This document shows, piece by piece, positions 23,974 to 33,297 of a DNA stretch of 40,093 nucleotides. The notes below the pieces were generated by a model that saw only the letters and a program-made list of their open reading frames with translations, searched no databases and had not been told where the DNA came from. The DNA is from CAYYWV01 sp964531525 (GTDB lineage Bacteria > Pseudomonadota > Alphaproteobacteria > JAAXGF01), in contig CAZHDF010000010.1 in NCBI GenBank assembly GCA_964531525.1, positions 1-40,093 of the forward strand. The letters are read 5' to 3'. Each line of letters begins with the position of its first letter. The stretch's first letter is position 1. The position numbers and the translations under genes are program-made.

Positions 23974-25374
23974 TTAGCCATTCCAGAACCCCTCGGCGCG
24001 TAGATCCGCGATCGTCGCCTCGATGCTCGCGCGCATGATCTCGACCATGCGGTCGATCTGCGTCTCGTCGATGGTAAGCGGCGGCGAGAACACGCAGAGG
24101 CTGCCCAGCGGCCGCAGGATCAGCCCGCGGTCCTGGCAATGGGCGTCGATGCGATAGCCGACCTTGGCCTCGGCCGGGAAGGGCGCGCGGGTTTCCTTGT
24201 CGGCCACGCATTCGATGCACCCCATGAGGTGACTGCCGCGCACGTCGCCGACGATCGGCAGCTCGACCAAGGCGCGCAGCTTCTCCTGCATGTAGGGGCC
24301 GACCTTGCGGACATGGCCGCAGATATCCTCGCGCTCGATGATTTCGATGTTCTTGAGCGCGGCGGCGCAGCTCACCGGATGGCCCGAGTAGGTGAAGCCG
24401 TTCGAAAACAGCGTTCCTTGCGCGTTCTCGTCCGAGATCTCGTCCATCAGGCGCTTCGAGACGATCGTCGCGCCGAGCGGCAGATAGCCCGAGGTCAGCC
24501 CCTTGGCGCAGGTGATGATGTCGGGGACGATGCCGAACACCGGCTCGGAGGCGAAGAAATGGCCGAGCCGACCGAATCCGGTCACCACCTCGTCCGAGAT
24601 GTAGATAACGTCGTACTTGCGGCAGACCTCGAGCGTGCGCGCGTGATAGCCGGGCGGCGGCACGATCACGCCGCCCGAGGCGAGCACCGGTTCGGCGATG
24701 AAGGCGGCGACCCGCTCGGGCCCGATCTCGAGGATCTTGGCTTCGAGCTCGGCCGCCTTGGCGTCGCAGAACGCCTCGATCGTCATGCCCGCGGGCCGGC
24801 GGTAGGGGTTGGGCGCGCCGATGTGGTGAATCCAATCGACGATGAAGTCGAACCGGCCCCGGTCCTCGGGCTTGCCGCAGAGCGAGGCGGCGAGATAGGT
24901 CGAGCCGTGATAGGCCTGGTCGCGAGTGATCACGTGCTTTTTCTCGGGCCGCCCGGTCAGGTTGAAGTAGAGCTGGACGAAGCGGATCGCCGAATCGTTG
25001 GCGGTCGAGCCGCCGGTCGCGAAGAACACGGTGTCGAGGTCGCCCGGCGCGAGCGCCGCGAGCTTGGCGGCGAGCTCGGCGGCCGGCGGCGAGCCGAGGG
25101 CCCCGAACGGCGAGTAGTACGGCATCCGCCGGATCTGCTCGGCCACCGCCTCGGCCATCTCGTCGCGGCCGTAGCCGATGTTCACGCACCACATGCCGCC
25201 GATGCCATCGATGAAGCGCTCGCCGTCGGTGTCGCTGATGTAAATGTTGTCGGCCTCGGCGACGATCAGGGGCGCGTCCGCGCGCCGCGTCGCGAGGCTG
25301 GCCCAGGGGTGCAGGACATGCGCGCGGTCCTTGCGTTGCAGATCCTCGGTATCGTAGAGAAGATTTCTTGTCAC
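23974..25374 (-). CDS. Class III PLP aminotransferase (omega-amino acid / amine type)
   Basis: The protein has 466 residues, the usual length for the beta-alanine/putrescine-pyruvate group. Motifs are FATGGSTANDSAIRFVQLY, the PLP Asp in VIYISDEVVTGFGRLG, and the PLP Lys in IITCAKGLTSGYLPLGATIV. The early motif HPWASL is typical of this group. It transfers an amino group from an amine or omega-amino acid to pyruvate or similar; the substrate is not deducible. The GTG at 25374 (VTRNLLYDTEDL) is chosen: AGG lies upstream and no ATG exists before the conserved core. It is divergent from the amidohydrolase. Confidence 0.9.
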   Translation of the reverse strand: MTRNLLYDTEDLQRKDRAHVLHPWASLATRRADAPLIVAEADNIYISDTDGERFIDGIGGMWCVNIGYGRDEMAEAVAEQIRRMPYYSPFGALGSPPAAELAAKLAALAPGDLDTVFFATGGSTANDSAIRFVQLYFNLTGRPEKKHVITRDQAYHGSTYLAASLCGKPEDRGRFDFIVDWIHHIGAPNPYRRPAGMTIEAFCDAKAAELEAKILEIGPERVAAFIAEPVLASGGVIVPPPGYHARTLEVCRKYDVIYISDEVVTGFGRLGHFFASEPVFGIVPDIITCAKGLTSGYLPLGATIVSKRLMDEISDENAQGTLFSNGFTYSGHPVSCAAALKNIEIIEREDICGHVRKVGPYMQEKLRALVELPIVGDVRGSHLMGCIECVADKETRAPFPAEAKVGYRIDAHCQDRGLILRPLGSLCVFSPPLTIDETQIDRMVEIMRASIEATIADLRAEGFWNG

Positions 25375-25457
25375 GTCGCACCTGTCCGATGTCGCGTCCA
25401 AAGCCCGGGCGAGGCCGAGCCTAGACCGCCCGCGTGTCCCCGGCAAGCGGGGCGCGA

Positions 25458-25486
25458 TTGGCCCCGACAAGGCGCGGCCCTATACT
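25458..25486 (+). promoter_or_regulatory. Probable sigma-70 promoter of the amidohydrolase unit
   Basis: TTGGCC (25,458-25,463), a 17-bp spacer, and TATACT (25,481-25,486; 5 of 6 to consensus). Transcription would begin near 25,493, about 20 nt before the GTG of the leader ORF. Confidence 0.55.
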
Positions 25487-25511
25487 CGCCCGAAAAGCCG
25501 GGAGGATCGCC

Positions 25512-25556
25512 GTGACCGCCATCGCCGTCGACACCGCCGCGCGGGCCGCGCCGTGA
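25512..25556 (+). CDS. Short leader ORF (14 codons) overlapping the amidohydrolase start
   Basis: A GTG at 25512 has GGGAGG 7 nt upstream (25,499-25,504), the only strong ribosome binding site here. It encodes MTAIAVDTAARAAP and stops at TGA 25,554-25,556. That stop overlaps the GTG start of the amidohydrolase in the form GTGA. The amidohydrolase has no strong site of its own, so ribosomes probably reinitiate. No attenuator-like run of one amino acid is seen. A sequencing indel joining the two frames is the alternative. Confidence 0.5.
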   Translation: MTAIAVDTAARAAP

Positions 25557-27205
25557 GCGCGCGCCTCGCCCCCGAGTTGATCCTGCGCAACGGGCGCTTC
25601 GCGACCATGACGCCCGGCGAGGACGCGGATCCCGACCGGCCACCGCCCACGGCGCTCGCGGCCTTCGGCGGGCGGATCGTCGCGCTCGGCGCGGACGACG
25701 AGATCGATGCGCTCGGCGGCCCCGGCACCGAGGTCGTCGATCTCGGCGGGCGGCGCGCGATCCCGGGGATCGTGGATTCGCACTGCCACCCCGATTCCCA
25801 CGCCATCATGCTCGCCAAGCAGCACGATCTCGGCTGGCCCGGCACGCGCTCGCTCGACGACTGCCTGGCGGCGATCGACCGGGCAACGCGCGAAAGCCCG
25901 GCCGATGCCTGGTTCGTCGGCTACCGCTACGACGACGTGAAGCTCGGCGCGGTGCCGACGCGCAAGATGCTCGACCGCGCGGGCAACGGCCGGCCGGTAT
26001 TGGTCCAGCGCACCGACAGCCATATCGCCTATGTCAACAGCCGCGCGCTCGAGATCGTCGGCATCGGCGACGACACCCCCGACCCGCCGTTCGGGCGCAT
26101 CGACCGCGACCCCGAGAGCGGCGCCATCACCGGGCTGATGCGCGAGACGGCGGCGCATATCTTCCGCAACCGGATCGCCGCCGAGAACACGGTCGAGGAT
26201 TACGTCGACGCGCTGCCGAAGCTGTTCGAGCGCTTCGCGGCGCTCGGCATCACCTCGGTCCACAACTCGCTCACCGGCTCGAAGCCGATCGCCGCCTACC
26301 AGCGCCTCGCCGCCGAGGGCAGCCTGGTTCCGCGCGTCGGAATCATCGCCAACGGCTTCGAGGACGGGCTGATCGAGGCCTTGATCGCCGCCGGCATCCG
26401 CTCGGGCTTCGGGGACGAGCAACTGCGCCTGATCGGCGTCGAATGGTGCCCCGACTGCTCGACCAGCGGGCGCACGGCGGCCTATTACGAGCCCTATCTC
26501 GGCGCGCCGATCCCCGGCGAGCCCCAACCCAACACGGGCATGCTGCTGTACGACGCCGACGACCTCAAGCCGCGCGCCGTGGCCGCGCATACGGCCGGGC
26601 TCACGGTGATGATCGAGGGGATCGGCGACCGGGGCATCGACTTCGCGCTCGACGCGGTCGAGGCCTGCCTCGCCGCGCGGGCGGCCGAGGATCACCGCAT
26701 CCGGATCGAGCACTGCTGCTACGTCACGCCGCCGATCGAGACGCGCATGAAGCGCCTCGGCGTGGTCTCGTCCTCGGCGACCGCCTTCATGCACGACCTC
26801 GGCGACGCCTATGTCGCGCATCGCGGGGCCGAGGCCATGGAGCGCATGTGGCCGCACCGCAGCCTGATCGACGCGGGCATTCCCGCCGCGGGCCACTCGG
26901 ACGCGCCGGTCTGCGACCCCAACCCCTGGCGGGCGATCTGGTCGATGGTGACGCGCAAGACCGATTCGGGCCGCCCCATCGGCCCGGGCCAGAAGATCAC
27001 CGTCCGCGAGGCGGTCGCGGCCTATACCCGGCTCGGCGCCTATCTCGGCCGCGAGGAAGGGATCAAGGGCAGCCTCGCGCCGGGCATGCTCGCCGACGTC
27101 GCCGTGCTCGACCGCGACGTGTTCGCGGTCCCCGACGACGAAATCCTGGGCACAGAAACCCTGCTCACCGTGATCGGCGGCGAGATCGTCCATCGCCGGA
27201 TTTAA
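25553..27205 (+). CDS. YtcJ-like metal-dependent amidohydrolase
   Basis: A protein of 550 residues in the amidohydrolase superfamily (Amidohydro_3). N-terminal strands (LILRNGRFATM) precede the metal-binding HxH at H77/H79 in VDSHCHPDSHA. RIEHCCYV and SDAPVCDPNPWRAIWSMV hold later ligands. LAPGMLADVAVLDRDVF is the usual closing composite strand. YtcJ-type enzymes hydrolyse amides or cyclic ureides of varied substrates; no signal peptide is seen, so it is probably cytoplasmic. The start is the GTG that overlaps the leader ORF stop. It converges on the PhyH gene with a 15-bp gap and is divergent from the class III aminotransferase. Confidence 0.9.
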   Translation: MSARLAPELILRNGRFATMTPGEDADPDRPPPTALAAFGGRIVALGADDEIDALGGPGTEVVDLGGRRAIPGIVDSHCHPDSHAIMLAKQHDLGWPGTRSLDDCLAAIDRATRESPADAWFVGYRYDDVKLGAVPTRKMLDRAGNGRPVLVQRTDSHIAYVNSRALEIVGIGDDTPDPPFGRIDRDPESGAITGLMRETAAHIFRNRIAAENTVEDYVDALPKLFERFAALGITSVHNSLTGSKPIAAYQRLAAEGSLVPRVGIIANGFEDGLIEALIAAGIRSGFGDEQLRLIGVEWCPDCSTSGRTAAYYEPYLGAPIPGEPQPNTGMLLYDADDLKPRAVAAHTAGLTVMIEGIGDRGIDFALDAVEACLAARAAEDHRIRIEHCCYVTPPIETRMKRLGVVSSSATAFMHDLGDAYVAHRGAEAMERMWPHRSLIDAGIPAAGHSDAPVCDPNPWRAIWSMVTRKTDSGRPIGPGQKITVREAVAAYTRLGAYLGREEGIKGSLAPGMLADVAVLDRDVFAVPDDEILGTETLLTVIGGEIVHRRI

Positions 27206-27220
27206 TGCCTTCGGCCCGTC

Positions 27221-27988
27221 TCAGACCTTGTAGCGGTACTCCCTGCCCGGCTCGCGCTCGCAGTCGGGCGGGTAGCTCTTGCGCTTGTCGGCGTAGTAGC
27301 GCATCCGGTGGTCGCCGTCGGAGGCCCGGTTGTAGGTGACATAGAGCACCCGGCGCGGACTGTCGCTCGGATTGGGGGCCGAGCGGTGCGGCGCGTAACA
27401 ATCGAAGAACACCGCATCGCCCGGCGCGGTCGGGCAAGGCGCGAATTCGACCCCTTCGAGATCGGCGTCGGTGAGTGGTTTCCAGTTTTCGCCCAACGGA
27501 CCGCGCTTGTGGTGCCCGGCGGCGAGCTCGAGGCAGCCGTTCTCGGGCGTGGTCGGATCGATGCTCACCATCGCGGTGACGAACAGCGGCGCATAGACCT
27601 CCCAGCCCGCCTGAATGTCCTGATGGGGGTCGAACCCGCCGCCGCCGGGGAGCTTGAAGTTGATCTTCTCCTTGAACAGGACCGCAGGCTCGCCGAACAG
27701 CGCGCCGACCCGGCCCGCGAGCGCCTCGCTTTCGACAAGATCCGCAAAACCGGAGTGATAAGGGCAGAAGTTCTCGATCCGGTTGAGGATGCGCGCCCCC
27801 GGCTTCTTGAGGCTCTCGTCGAAGTACTTCCTCCACTTGCCCGGCGTCTCGGGCCAGGCCTGCACCTCTTCGGTCCAGGCGCGGATTTCGGCCATGGCGC
27901 GATCGTCGAACAATTCGCGCACCACGACGAAGCCGTCGCGGTCGTAAGCCTCCAGTTCCTCGCGCGAAAACAAATCCTTGCCGCTCAC
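27221..27988 (-). CDS. PhyH-family Fe(II)/2-oxoglutarate dioxygenase
   Basis: The protein has 255 residues. YDRDGFVVVRELFDD is the typical PhyH opening. The iron triad is H122 and D124 (FDPHQDIQAGW) and H201 (YAPHRSAPNPS). The 2-oxoglutarate Arg is just after it in SPRRVLYVTYN. The enzyme should hydroxylate a small organic substrate with O2 and 2-oxoglutarate. It lacks an obvious ectoine hydroxylase signature. The GTG at 27988 is chosen for GGAG 7 nt upstream; ATG 28024 has no such site. It follows the GSA-type aminotransferase on the same strand by 97 bp and may be cotranscribed with it. Confidence 0.9.
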   Translation of the reverse strand: MSGKDLFSREELEAYDRDGFVVVRELFDDRAMAEIRAWTEEVQAWPETPGKWRKYFDESLKKPGARILNRIENFCPYHSGFADLVESEALAGRVGALFGEPAVLFKEKINFKLPGGGGFDPHQDIQAGWEVYAPLFVTAMVSIDPTTPENGCLELAAGHHKRGPLGENWKPLTDADLEGVEFAPCPTAPGDAVFFDCYAPHRSAPNPSDSPRRVLYVTYNRASDGDHRMRYYADKRKSYPPDCEREPGREYRYKV

Positions 27989-28085
27989 CGCTGTTCTCCG
28001 TCGGCGAATATCCGCACGGAGCATAGCGATCTGAACGAGCGGCGCGCAACGACCGACCGCTCGCGCGCGTTCACGACGCGCCCGA

Positions 28086-29399
28086 TCACGCAAGCAGGCC
28101 GGCGTTGGCGTCGAGAAAATCCTCGAACGCCGCGATCAGGCCATCGCGCTCGGCCCGGGTCTGCGGAAGCGAGAGATTGATCATGCCGCGCCGCGCGACG
28201 TACTGTCCGCGCGCCAGCATGCCGAGGTGGAACAGCGCGCCCGCGCGCGGGTCCGCCGCCGCAGCGTCCTGCGGTTGCGCGATGGGGCCGGCGCAAAAAT
28301 GCACCGTCATCATCGAGCCTCGCCCGGTCACCGTGATCGGGAGTGCGCGCGCCCGCGCCGCGCGCGAAAGACGGTCGCGCAGACCCTCGCCGGCGGCGTT
28401 GAGAACGCGCTGCGCCTCGGGCGTGAACGCGCGCTCGAGCCCGGCGAGCCCCGCGGCCATGGTCAAAACGTTGTTGTTGAAGGTGCCGGCGTGGGGCAGC
28501 GCGCCCGGGCGGCTTGGATCGAAGCGGTCCATGATCTCGGCGCGCCCGCCGAAGGCGCCGAAGGTCAGCCCGCCGCCCAGATACTTGCCGAGCGTGGTGA
28601 GGTCGGGGGTGAGGTCGAGCGCATCCTGCAAGCCGCCGGGGGCGAGGCGCGAGGTCATCACCTCGTCGAACACGAGAAGGATGCCGTGAGCGTCCGCCGC
28701 CGCGCGCAGGGAGGCGAGAAATTCGGGGGTTCCCGGGATGCAGCCCGACGCGCCCATCATGGGCTCGACGATGATGGCGGCGATCTCGCTCGCGTGGCGG
28801 TCGATCAGCGCGCGCGTCGCCGCGACGTCGTTGTAGGGCGCGAGCAGCCAGTCGAACGGCACGTTCAAGGGCGACCCCGCCCCGGCGAAGGTGAGCAGGC
28901 TGCCGTGATAGGCGCCCTCGAAGGCGAGAACGCGGGGCCTGCCGGTCACCGCGCGCGCGGTCGAGAGCGCGAGCAGGTTCGCCTCGGTGCCCGAGTTGCA
29001 GAACCGCACCCGCTCAAGCGACGGGATGCGCGCGCAGATCAAGGCCGCGAGCCGGGCCTCGATCTCGTTCGGACCGCCGAGCACGATCCCGCCTTCGAGC
29101 GCCTCGGCGATCGCCGCCCGGATCAAAGGGTGCGAATGGCCGTAGAGCCCGGCGGTGTACTCGCCCAGGAAATCGACGTATTCATGCCCGTCCGCGTCCC
29201 GGATCCGCGCGCCCGCGCCGCGCGCGATGGTCAGCGGAAAGGGCGGGTAATGCAGGACGGTCCGCGTGTTGCCGCCGGGAAACGCGGCGCGAGCGGCATC
29301 GAAGCGGGCGCGGCTTTCGGGATTCGCGGCGACGAAGGCGCGCTCGGCCTCGGCCAGCGCGGCGTCGAGATCGTTGTGACGCGAGGCGGCGTCCGACAT
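28086..29399 (-). CDS. Class III aminotransferase of the glutamate-1-semialdehyde aminomutase type
   Basis: The protein has 437 residues. FPGGNTRTVLHYPPFPL, DADGHEYVDFLGEYTAGLYG, CNSGTEANLLALSTARA and LLVFDEVMTSR are all present. The PLP Lys is in LTTLGKYLGGGLTFGAFGG. The pattern is GSA-aminomutase-like, but the PGGNTR/LGEYTAGLYGH form belongs to a catabolic subgroup. True HemL is expected elsewhere in the genome. ATG 29399 has GGAGGG about 6-8 nt upstream. It is divergent from the FMN oxidoreductase operon over a 120-bp gap, and upstream of the PhyH gene on the same strand. Confidence 0.9.
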   Translation of the reverse strand: MSDAASRHNDLDAALAEAERAFVAANPESRARFDAARAAFPGGNTRTVLHYPPFPLTIARGAGARIRDADGHEYVDFLGEYTAGLYGHSHPLIRAAIAEALEGGIVLGGPNEIEARLAALICARIPSLERVRFCNSGTEANLLALSTARAVTGRPRVLAFEGAYHGSLLTFAGAGSPLNVPFDWLLAPYNDVAATRALIDRHASEIAAIIVEPMMGASGCIPGTPEFLASLRAAADAHGILLVFDEVMTSRLAPGGLQDALDLTPDLTTLGKYLGGGLTFGAFGGRAEIMDRFDPSRPGALPHAGTFNNNVLTMAAGLAGLERAFTPEAQRVLNAAGEGLRDRLSRAARARALPITVTGRGSMMTVHFCAGPIAQPQDAAAADPRAGALFHLGMLARGQYVARRGMINLSLPQTRAERDGLIAAFEDFLDANAGLLA

Positions 29400-29519
29400 G
29401 GTTTTCCCTCCCCCGAGGTTTCCGGCACCGTAGCGCAGCCGCGCGCGCGCCGCCACTGGCGAGACGGCGAAATATCTCCTACCCTCGCGCGGCGACGATA
29501 AAGCGTACGGGAGGGAACG

Positions 29520-31511
29520 ATGCCCCAAAGGACCGCCGAGCGGGCCGGCGAAACGCCCCGCTTTCCTCATCTCTTCTCGCCGCTCGCGCTGCGCGGGACG
29601 GTCCTTCGCAACCGCATCTTCTCGACCGGGCACATGACCACCATGGTCACGGGCGGGCTGCCCAACGACGATCTCGTCGCCTATCACGAGGCCCGCGCGC
29701 GCGGCGGCGCCGGGCTGATCATCGTCGAGGTCGCGGCGATCCACGAAAGCGCGATCTTCACGGCCCACACGATCTCGGCGGTGGACGACCGCTGCATCCC
29801 CGGCTACCGCCGAATCGCCGAGGCCTGTCACGCCCATGACTGCAAGGTGTTCGGGCAGCTCTTTCACCCGGGACGCGAGATCATCGAATCGCTCGACGGC
29901 TCGACCCCGGTCTCGTACTCGGCCTCGGCGACGCCCAACGAGCGTTTCCACGTCATGCCGCTGCCGATGTCGCGCGCCATGATCGCCGAGGTGATCGAGG
30001 GCTACGGCGCGGCGGCGGGCCGCATGAAGGCGGCGGGCCTCGACGGGGTCGAGATCGTCGCGAGCCACGGTTATTTGCCGGCCCAGTTCCTAAACCCGCG
30101 CGTCAACACACGCGACGATGCCTATGGCGGATCGGACGAAAACCGGCTTCGCTTCCTGCGCGAGATCGGCGAGGCGATCCGGGGCGCGGTGGGCGGGGAC
30201 TTCTGCATCGGCATGCGCATCTCGGGCGATGAGAAGAGCCACCAGGGCCTGACCCCCGACGAGGTGATCGCCGCCTGCGCCGCGCTCGACGACGACGGCG
30301 TGCTCGACTACTTCAACGTGATCGCGGGCTCGTCGTCGACGCTCGCGGGTTCGGTCCATATCGTGCCGCCGATGACGGTCGAGGGCGGTTATGTCGCGCC
30401 CTACGCGGCCGCCGTAAAGGCGCGGGTCTCGAAGCCGGTGCTCGTCGCCGGGCGCATCAACCAGCCCCAGATCGCCGAGCAGGTGCTGCGCTCGGGCCAG
30501 GCCGATCTGTGCGGCATGACGCGGGCCATGATCTGCGACCCCGAGATGGCAGACAAGGCGCGCGCCGGGCGGATCGACGATATCCGCGCCTGCATCGGCT
30601 GCAACCAGGCCTGCATCGGGCACATGATCATGGGCTACCCGATCTCCTGCATCCAGCATCCCGAGACCGGGCGCGAGCGGGGGCTCGGCGACTACGGCCC
30701 GGCGGCGCGGGCGCGCAAGGTTCTGGTCGCGGGCGGCGGGCCGGCGGGCATGAAGGCCGCGGCGGTGGCGGCGGCGCGCGGGCACGACGTCACGCTTTAT
30801 GAGGCGGGCCCCCGGCTCGGCGGCCAGGCGCTTCTCGCCCAGCTTCTTCCCGGGCGCGCCGAGTTCGGCGGCATCGTCACCAACCTCGCCCGCGAGATGA
30901 CGCTCGCCGGCGTGCGCGTGGTCTGCAACACGACGGTCGACGCCGACCTCGTCGCCCGCGAGGCCCCCGACGCGGTGATCGTCGCGACCGGCGCGAAGCC
31001 CCGCATGCCCGAGATCGAGGGCGCGGAGAACGCCCATGTGGTCGGGGCCTGGCAGGTGCTGAGCGACGAGGCCAACGTCGGCGCCTCGGTCGTGATCGCC
31101 GACTGGCGCTGCGACTGGATCGGCCTGGGGCTTGCCGAAAAGCTCGCCCGCGACGGCTGCCGGGTGCGGCTCTGCGTCAACGGCTACATGCCGGGCCAGA
31201 CCATCCAGCAGTACGTGCGCGATAGCTGGATCGGGGTTCTCCACCGGCTCGGGGTCGAGATCCTACCCATGCTGCGTCTCTACGGGGTGGACGAGGACAC
31301 GGTCTATCTTCAGCACACCACCAGCGGCGAGCCGGTGATCTGCGAGGACGCGGACACCCTGGTCGTCGCGCTCGGCCACGAGCGGGTGGCGTCGCTCGGC
31401 GACGCGCTCGCCGATTTCCCGGGCGAGGTCCATCTGATCGGCGACTGCCTAGCGCCCCGCACCGCCGAGGAAGCGGTGCTCGAAGGGCTCAAGGTCGCCC
31501 GCACGCTGTGA
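29520..31511 (+). CDS. FMN/4Fe-4S/FAD oxidoreductase (TMADH / 2,4-dienoyl-CoA reductase family)
   Basis: The protein has 663 residues. An old-yellow-enzyme TIM barrel (about residues 15-340: PLALRGTVLRNRIFSTGHM, EIVASHGYLPAQFLNPRVN) is followed by a 4Fe-4S motif with C358, C361, C365 and C377 (C-x2-C-x3-C-x11-C). An FAD/NAD(P) Rossmann region follows (VAGGGPAGMKAAA near 400). Members include trimethylamine dehydrogenase, dienoyl-CoA reductase and the N-demethylases StcD and DgcA. The neighbours make a C-N oxidising role likelier than fatty acid oxidation (inference). The ATG has GGGAGGG 5 nt upstream. It leads an operon: the next gene starts 4 nt after its stop. Confidence 0.9.
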   Translation: MPQRTAERAGETPRFPHLFSPLALRGTVLRNRIFSTGHMTTMVTGGLPNDDLVAYHEARARGGAGLIIVEVAAIHESAIFTAHTISAVDDRCIPGYRRIAEACHAHDCKVFGQLFHPGREIIESLDGSTPVSYSASATPNERFHVMPLPMSRAMIAEVIEGYGAAAGRMKAAGLDGVEIVASHGYLPAQFLNPRVNTRDDAYGGSDENRLRFLREIGEAIRGAVGGDFCIGMRISGDEKSHQGLTPDEVIAACAALDDDGVLDYFNVIAGSSSTLAGSVHIVPPMTVEGGYVAPYAAAVKARVSKPVLVAGRINQPQIAEQVLRSGQADLCGMTRAMICDPEMADKARAGRIDDIRACIGCNQACIGHMIMGYPISCIQHPETGRERGLGDYGPAARARKVLVAGGGPAGMKAAAVAAARGHDVTLYEAGPRLGGQALLAQLLPGRAEFGGIVTNLAREMTLAGVRVVCNTTVDADLVAREAPDAVIVATGAKPRMPEIEGAENAHVVGAWQVLSDEANVGASVVIADWRCDWIGLGLAEKLARDGCRVRLCVNGYMPGQTIQQYVRDSWIGVLHRLGVEILPMLRLYGVDEDTVYLQHTTSGEPVICEDADTLVVALGHERVASLGDALADFPGEVHLIGDCLAPRTAEEAVLEGLKVARTL

Positions 31512-31515
31512 AAAA

Positions 31516-33297
31516 ATGCCCGAGCATGCCGAGCCGATCGACCGCGCGCGCCTCCTGCCCGAGGCCGGGCTTCCCGATGCGGCGGCGCTGATCGCCGAGG
31601 GCCGCGCGCTCGCCGGGCGCATCACCGTCGGGCCGGCGCCCTTCCTCGCCGCCCATGGCGTCGCCTGCGAGGCCGACTACAAGCGCGCCCGGGCGGCGGA
31701 GGGTACGATCATGCTGCACGCCCAGGTCGGCTACCGCGACCCGGAAAAGAGCCGTCGCGCCTTCGCCGAGATTTACCAGCGGCTGGCGCGCGCCGACGTG
31801 CGGCTCGACCGCTACGGCATCTGCCTCGATTGGAGCATGGGCTACCCCGCCGCCGCGCGCCACGACCGGCCGCGCGGCACGGGGCTGATCCTGAAGACGC
31901 CCGAGGATTTCGCGGCCCTGACCGCCATGGCCCCGGTCGCGCCGCACTTCGGTGATTTCGTGATCGGCACCCCGGCCTCGGTCGAGAACACCGCCGCCGC
32001 GCTCGAAGCGGGCGCGACCGCGATCGGCAACCTCGGGCAGTACTTCACCTTCCGCATGCCCGAGTGGGACGACGACATCGGCACCACCGCCGAGACGGTC
32101 AAGGCGCTCGCCCTGATCGCCGCCCAGGGGATCGAGGTGATCGTCCATTCCAACCTCGACGACGGGTTCGCGGCGCTGTTCTCGGACCTCGCCTGCGCGC
32201 TCGGCGCGGCGTTGATCGAACGCCATGTCGTCGAGGGCCTGATCGGCGCGAACCTCGGCCATTGCTACGGCCATACCTTCACCGACCCGCTGACCCGGCT
32301 CGCGTTTCAATGCGCGCTCGCCCGGGTCTCGACCACGCCGGGGACCATGATCTACGGCAACACCACGGCCTACGGCGCGGATCGGGCGGCGAACTACGCG
32401 GCGCTCGGGCGCTATCTGCGCGTGGACATTCATGGCCAGCGAACGCGGCCCACGGGGCACGCGCTCAACCCGGTGCCGGTGAGCGAGGCCGAGCGCATCC
32501 CCGAGATCGACGAGATCGTGGACGCCCATCTCTTCGCCGCGCGCCTGATCGCCGAGGCGGACGACGCCCCGCCCTCCGACCTCGATCCCGAGGCGGTCGA
32601 GGCCACGGCCGCGCGCCTCGTCGAAGGGGGCGAGGCGTTTCGCGACCGGGTGCTCGCCGGGCTCGTCGAGGCGGGCATCGACACCGACGACGCATTCGTG
32701 CTGCTGCTCGCGCTGCGGCGCATCGGGGGCAAGCGGCTCGAGGCGCTGTTCGGCCCCGGCGCGCCCGACCCAAACGCCCCGCGCGGCCGCCGAGCGCTGG
32801 TGCGCGCGAGCGCCATGGACGGAATCGAGGGCGCGGCCGAGGCCGAAGTCGCGGCGCTCGACGGGCGCGAGCGCGCGCGGATCGCCGCTGCCGGCCTCGT
32901 TGCCTGCGTCGCCAGCACGGACGTGCACGAGTACGGCAAACTGCTGGTCGAGGCGGTGCTCGACCGCCTGGGCGTCGCGCGCATCGACGGCGGCGTGAGC
33001 AGCGACCCGGACGCGCTCGCCGAACGCGCGCGAAGCGGCGGCGCGGACTTCATCGCGCTCGGCACCTATAACGGCGTGGCGCTCGTCTATCTCGCGGCGC
33101 TCCGCGAGGCATTGGCGGCGCGAGGCCTCGATCCGCCCGTATTCATCGGCGGCAAGCTCAACCAGATCCCCGAGGCGAGCAACACGAGTCTCCCCATGGA
33201 CGTGGGCGACGAGCTCGCCGCCATGGGCGCGATCGTCTGCCGCGAGATCGGCGACATGCTGCGCGCGCTCGCCGAAATCGCCGGGAGGCGCAAATGA
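31516..33297 (+). CDS. Cobalamin-binding protein, possible B12-dependent mutase, family not placed
   Basis: The protein has 593 residues. The C-terminal part (about 450-593) is a B12-binding Rossmann domain with the base-off signature D469-x-H471-x-x-G474 (STDVHEYGKLL), Ser in GGVSSDP (495-496), and FIALGTYNG. The N-terminal part (about 30-400) has repeated beta-alpha units: GLILKTPEDFAALTAM, GDFVIGTPASVENTAAAL, IEVIVHSNLDDGFA and HCYGHTFTDPLTRLAF. These suggest a TIM barrel with only a vague resemblance to glutamate mutase component E. No CXXC/Zn motif of methyltransferases is obvious. The substrate is unknown. It is coupled on both sides: 4 nt from the FMN enzyme and ATGA overlap with the ProC-like gene. 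Confidence 0.8.
   Translation: MPEHAEPIDRARLLPEAGLPDAAALIAEGRALAGRITVGPAPFLAAHGVACEADYKRARAAEGTIMLHAQVGYRDPEKSRRAFAEIYQRLARADVRLDRYGICLDWSMGYPAAARHDRPRGTGLILKTPEDFAALTAMAPVAPHFGDFVIGTPASVENTAAALEAGATAIGNLGQYFTFRMPEWDDDIGTTAETVKALALIAAQGIEVIVHSNLDDGFAALFSDLACALGAALIERHVVEGLIGANLGHCYGHTFTDPLTRLAFQCALARVSTTPGTMIYGNTTAYGADRAANYAALGRYLRVDIHGQRTRPTGHALNPVPVSEAERIPEIDEIVDAHLFAARLIAEADDAPPSDLDPEAVEATAARLVEGGEAFRDRVLAGLVEAGIDTDDAFVLLLALRRIGGKRLEALFGPGAPDPNAPRGRRALVRASAMDGIEGAAEAEVAALDGRERARIAAAGLVACVASTDVHEYGKLLVEAVLDRLGVARIDGGVSSDPDALAERARSGGADFIALGTYNGVALVYLAALREALAARGLDPPVFIGGKLNQIPEASNTSLPMDVGDELAAMGAIVCREIGDMLRALAEIAGRRK

Noticed and set aside
28086..29399. Identification as hemL (tetrapyrrole synthesis)
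   Set aside because: The motif variants and the catabolic neighbourhood fit the HemL-like catabolic subgroup better than true HemL.
28086..30068. Extended start for the GSA-type aminotransferase near 30,068
   Set aside because: The extra 223 residues are antisense to the FMN oxidoreductase. ATG 29399 has a strong ribosome binding site and the family N-terminus.
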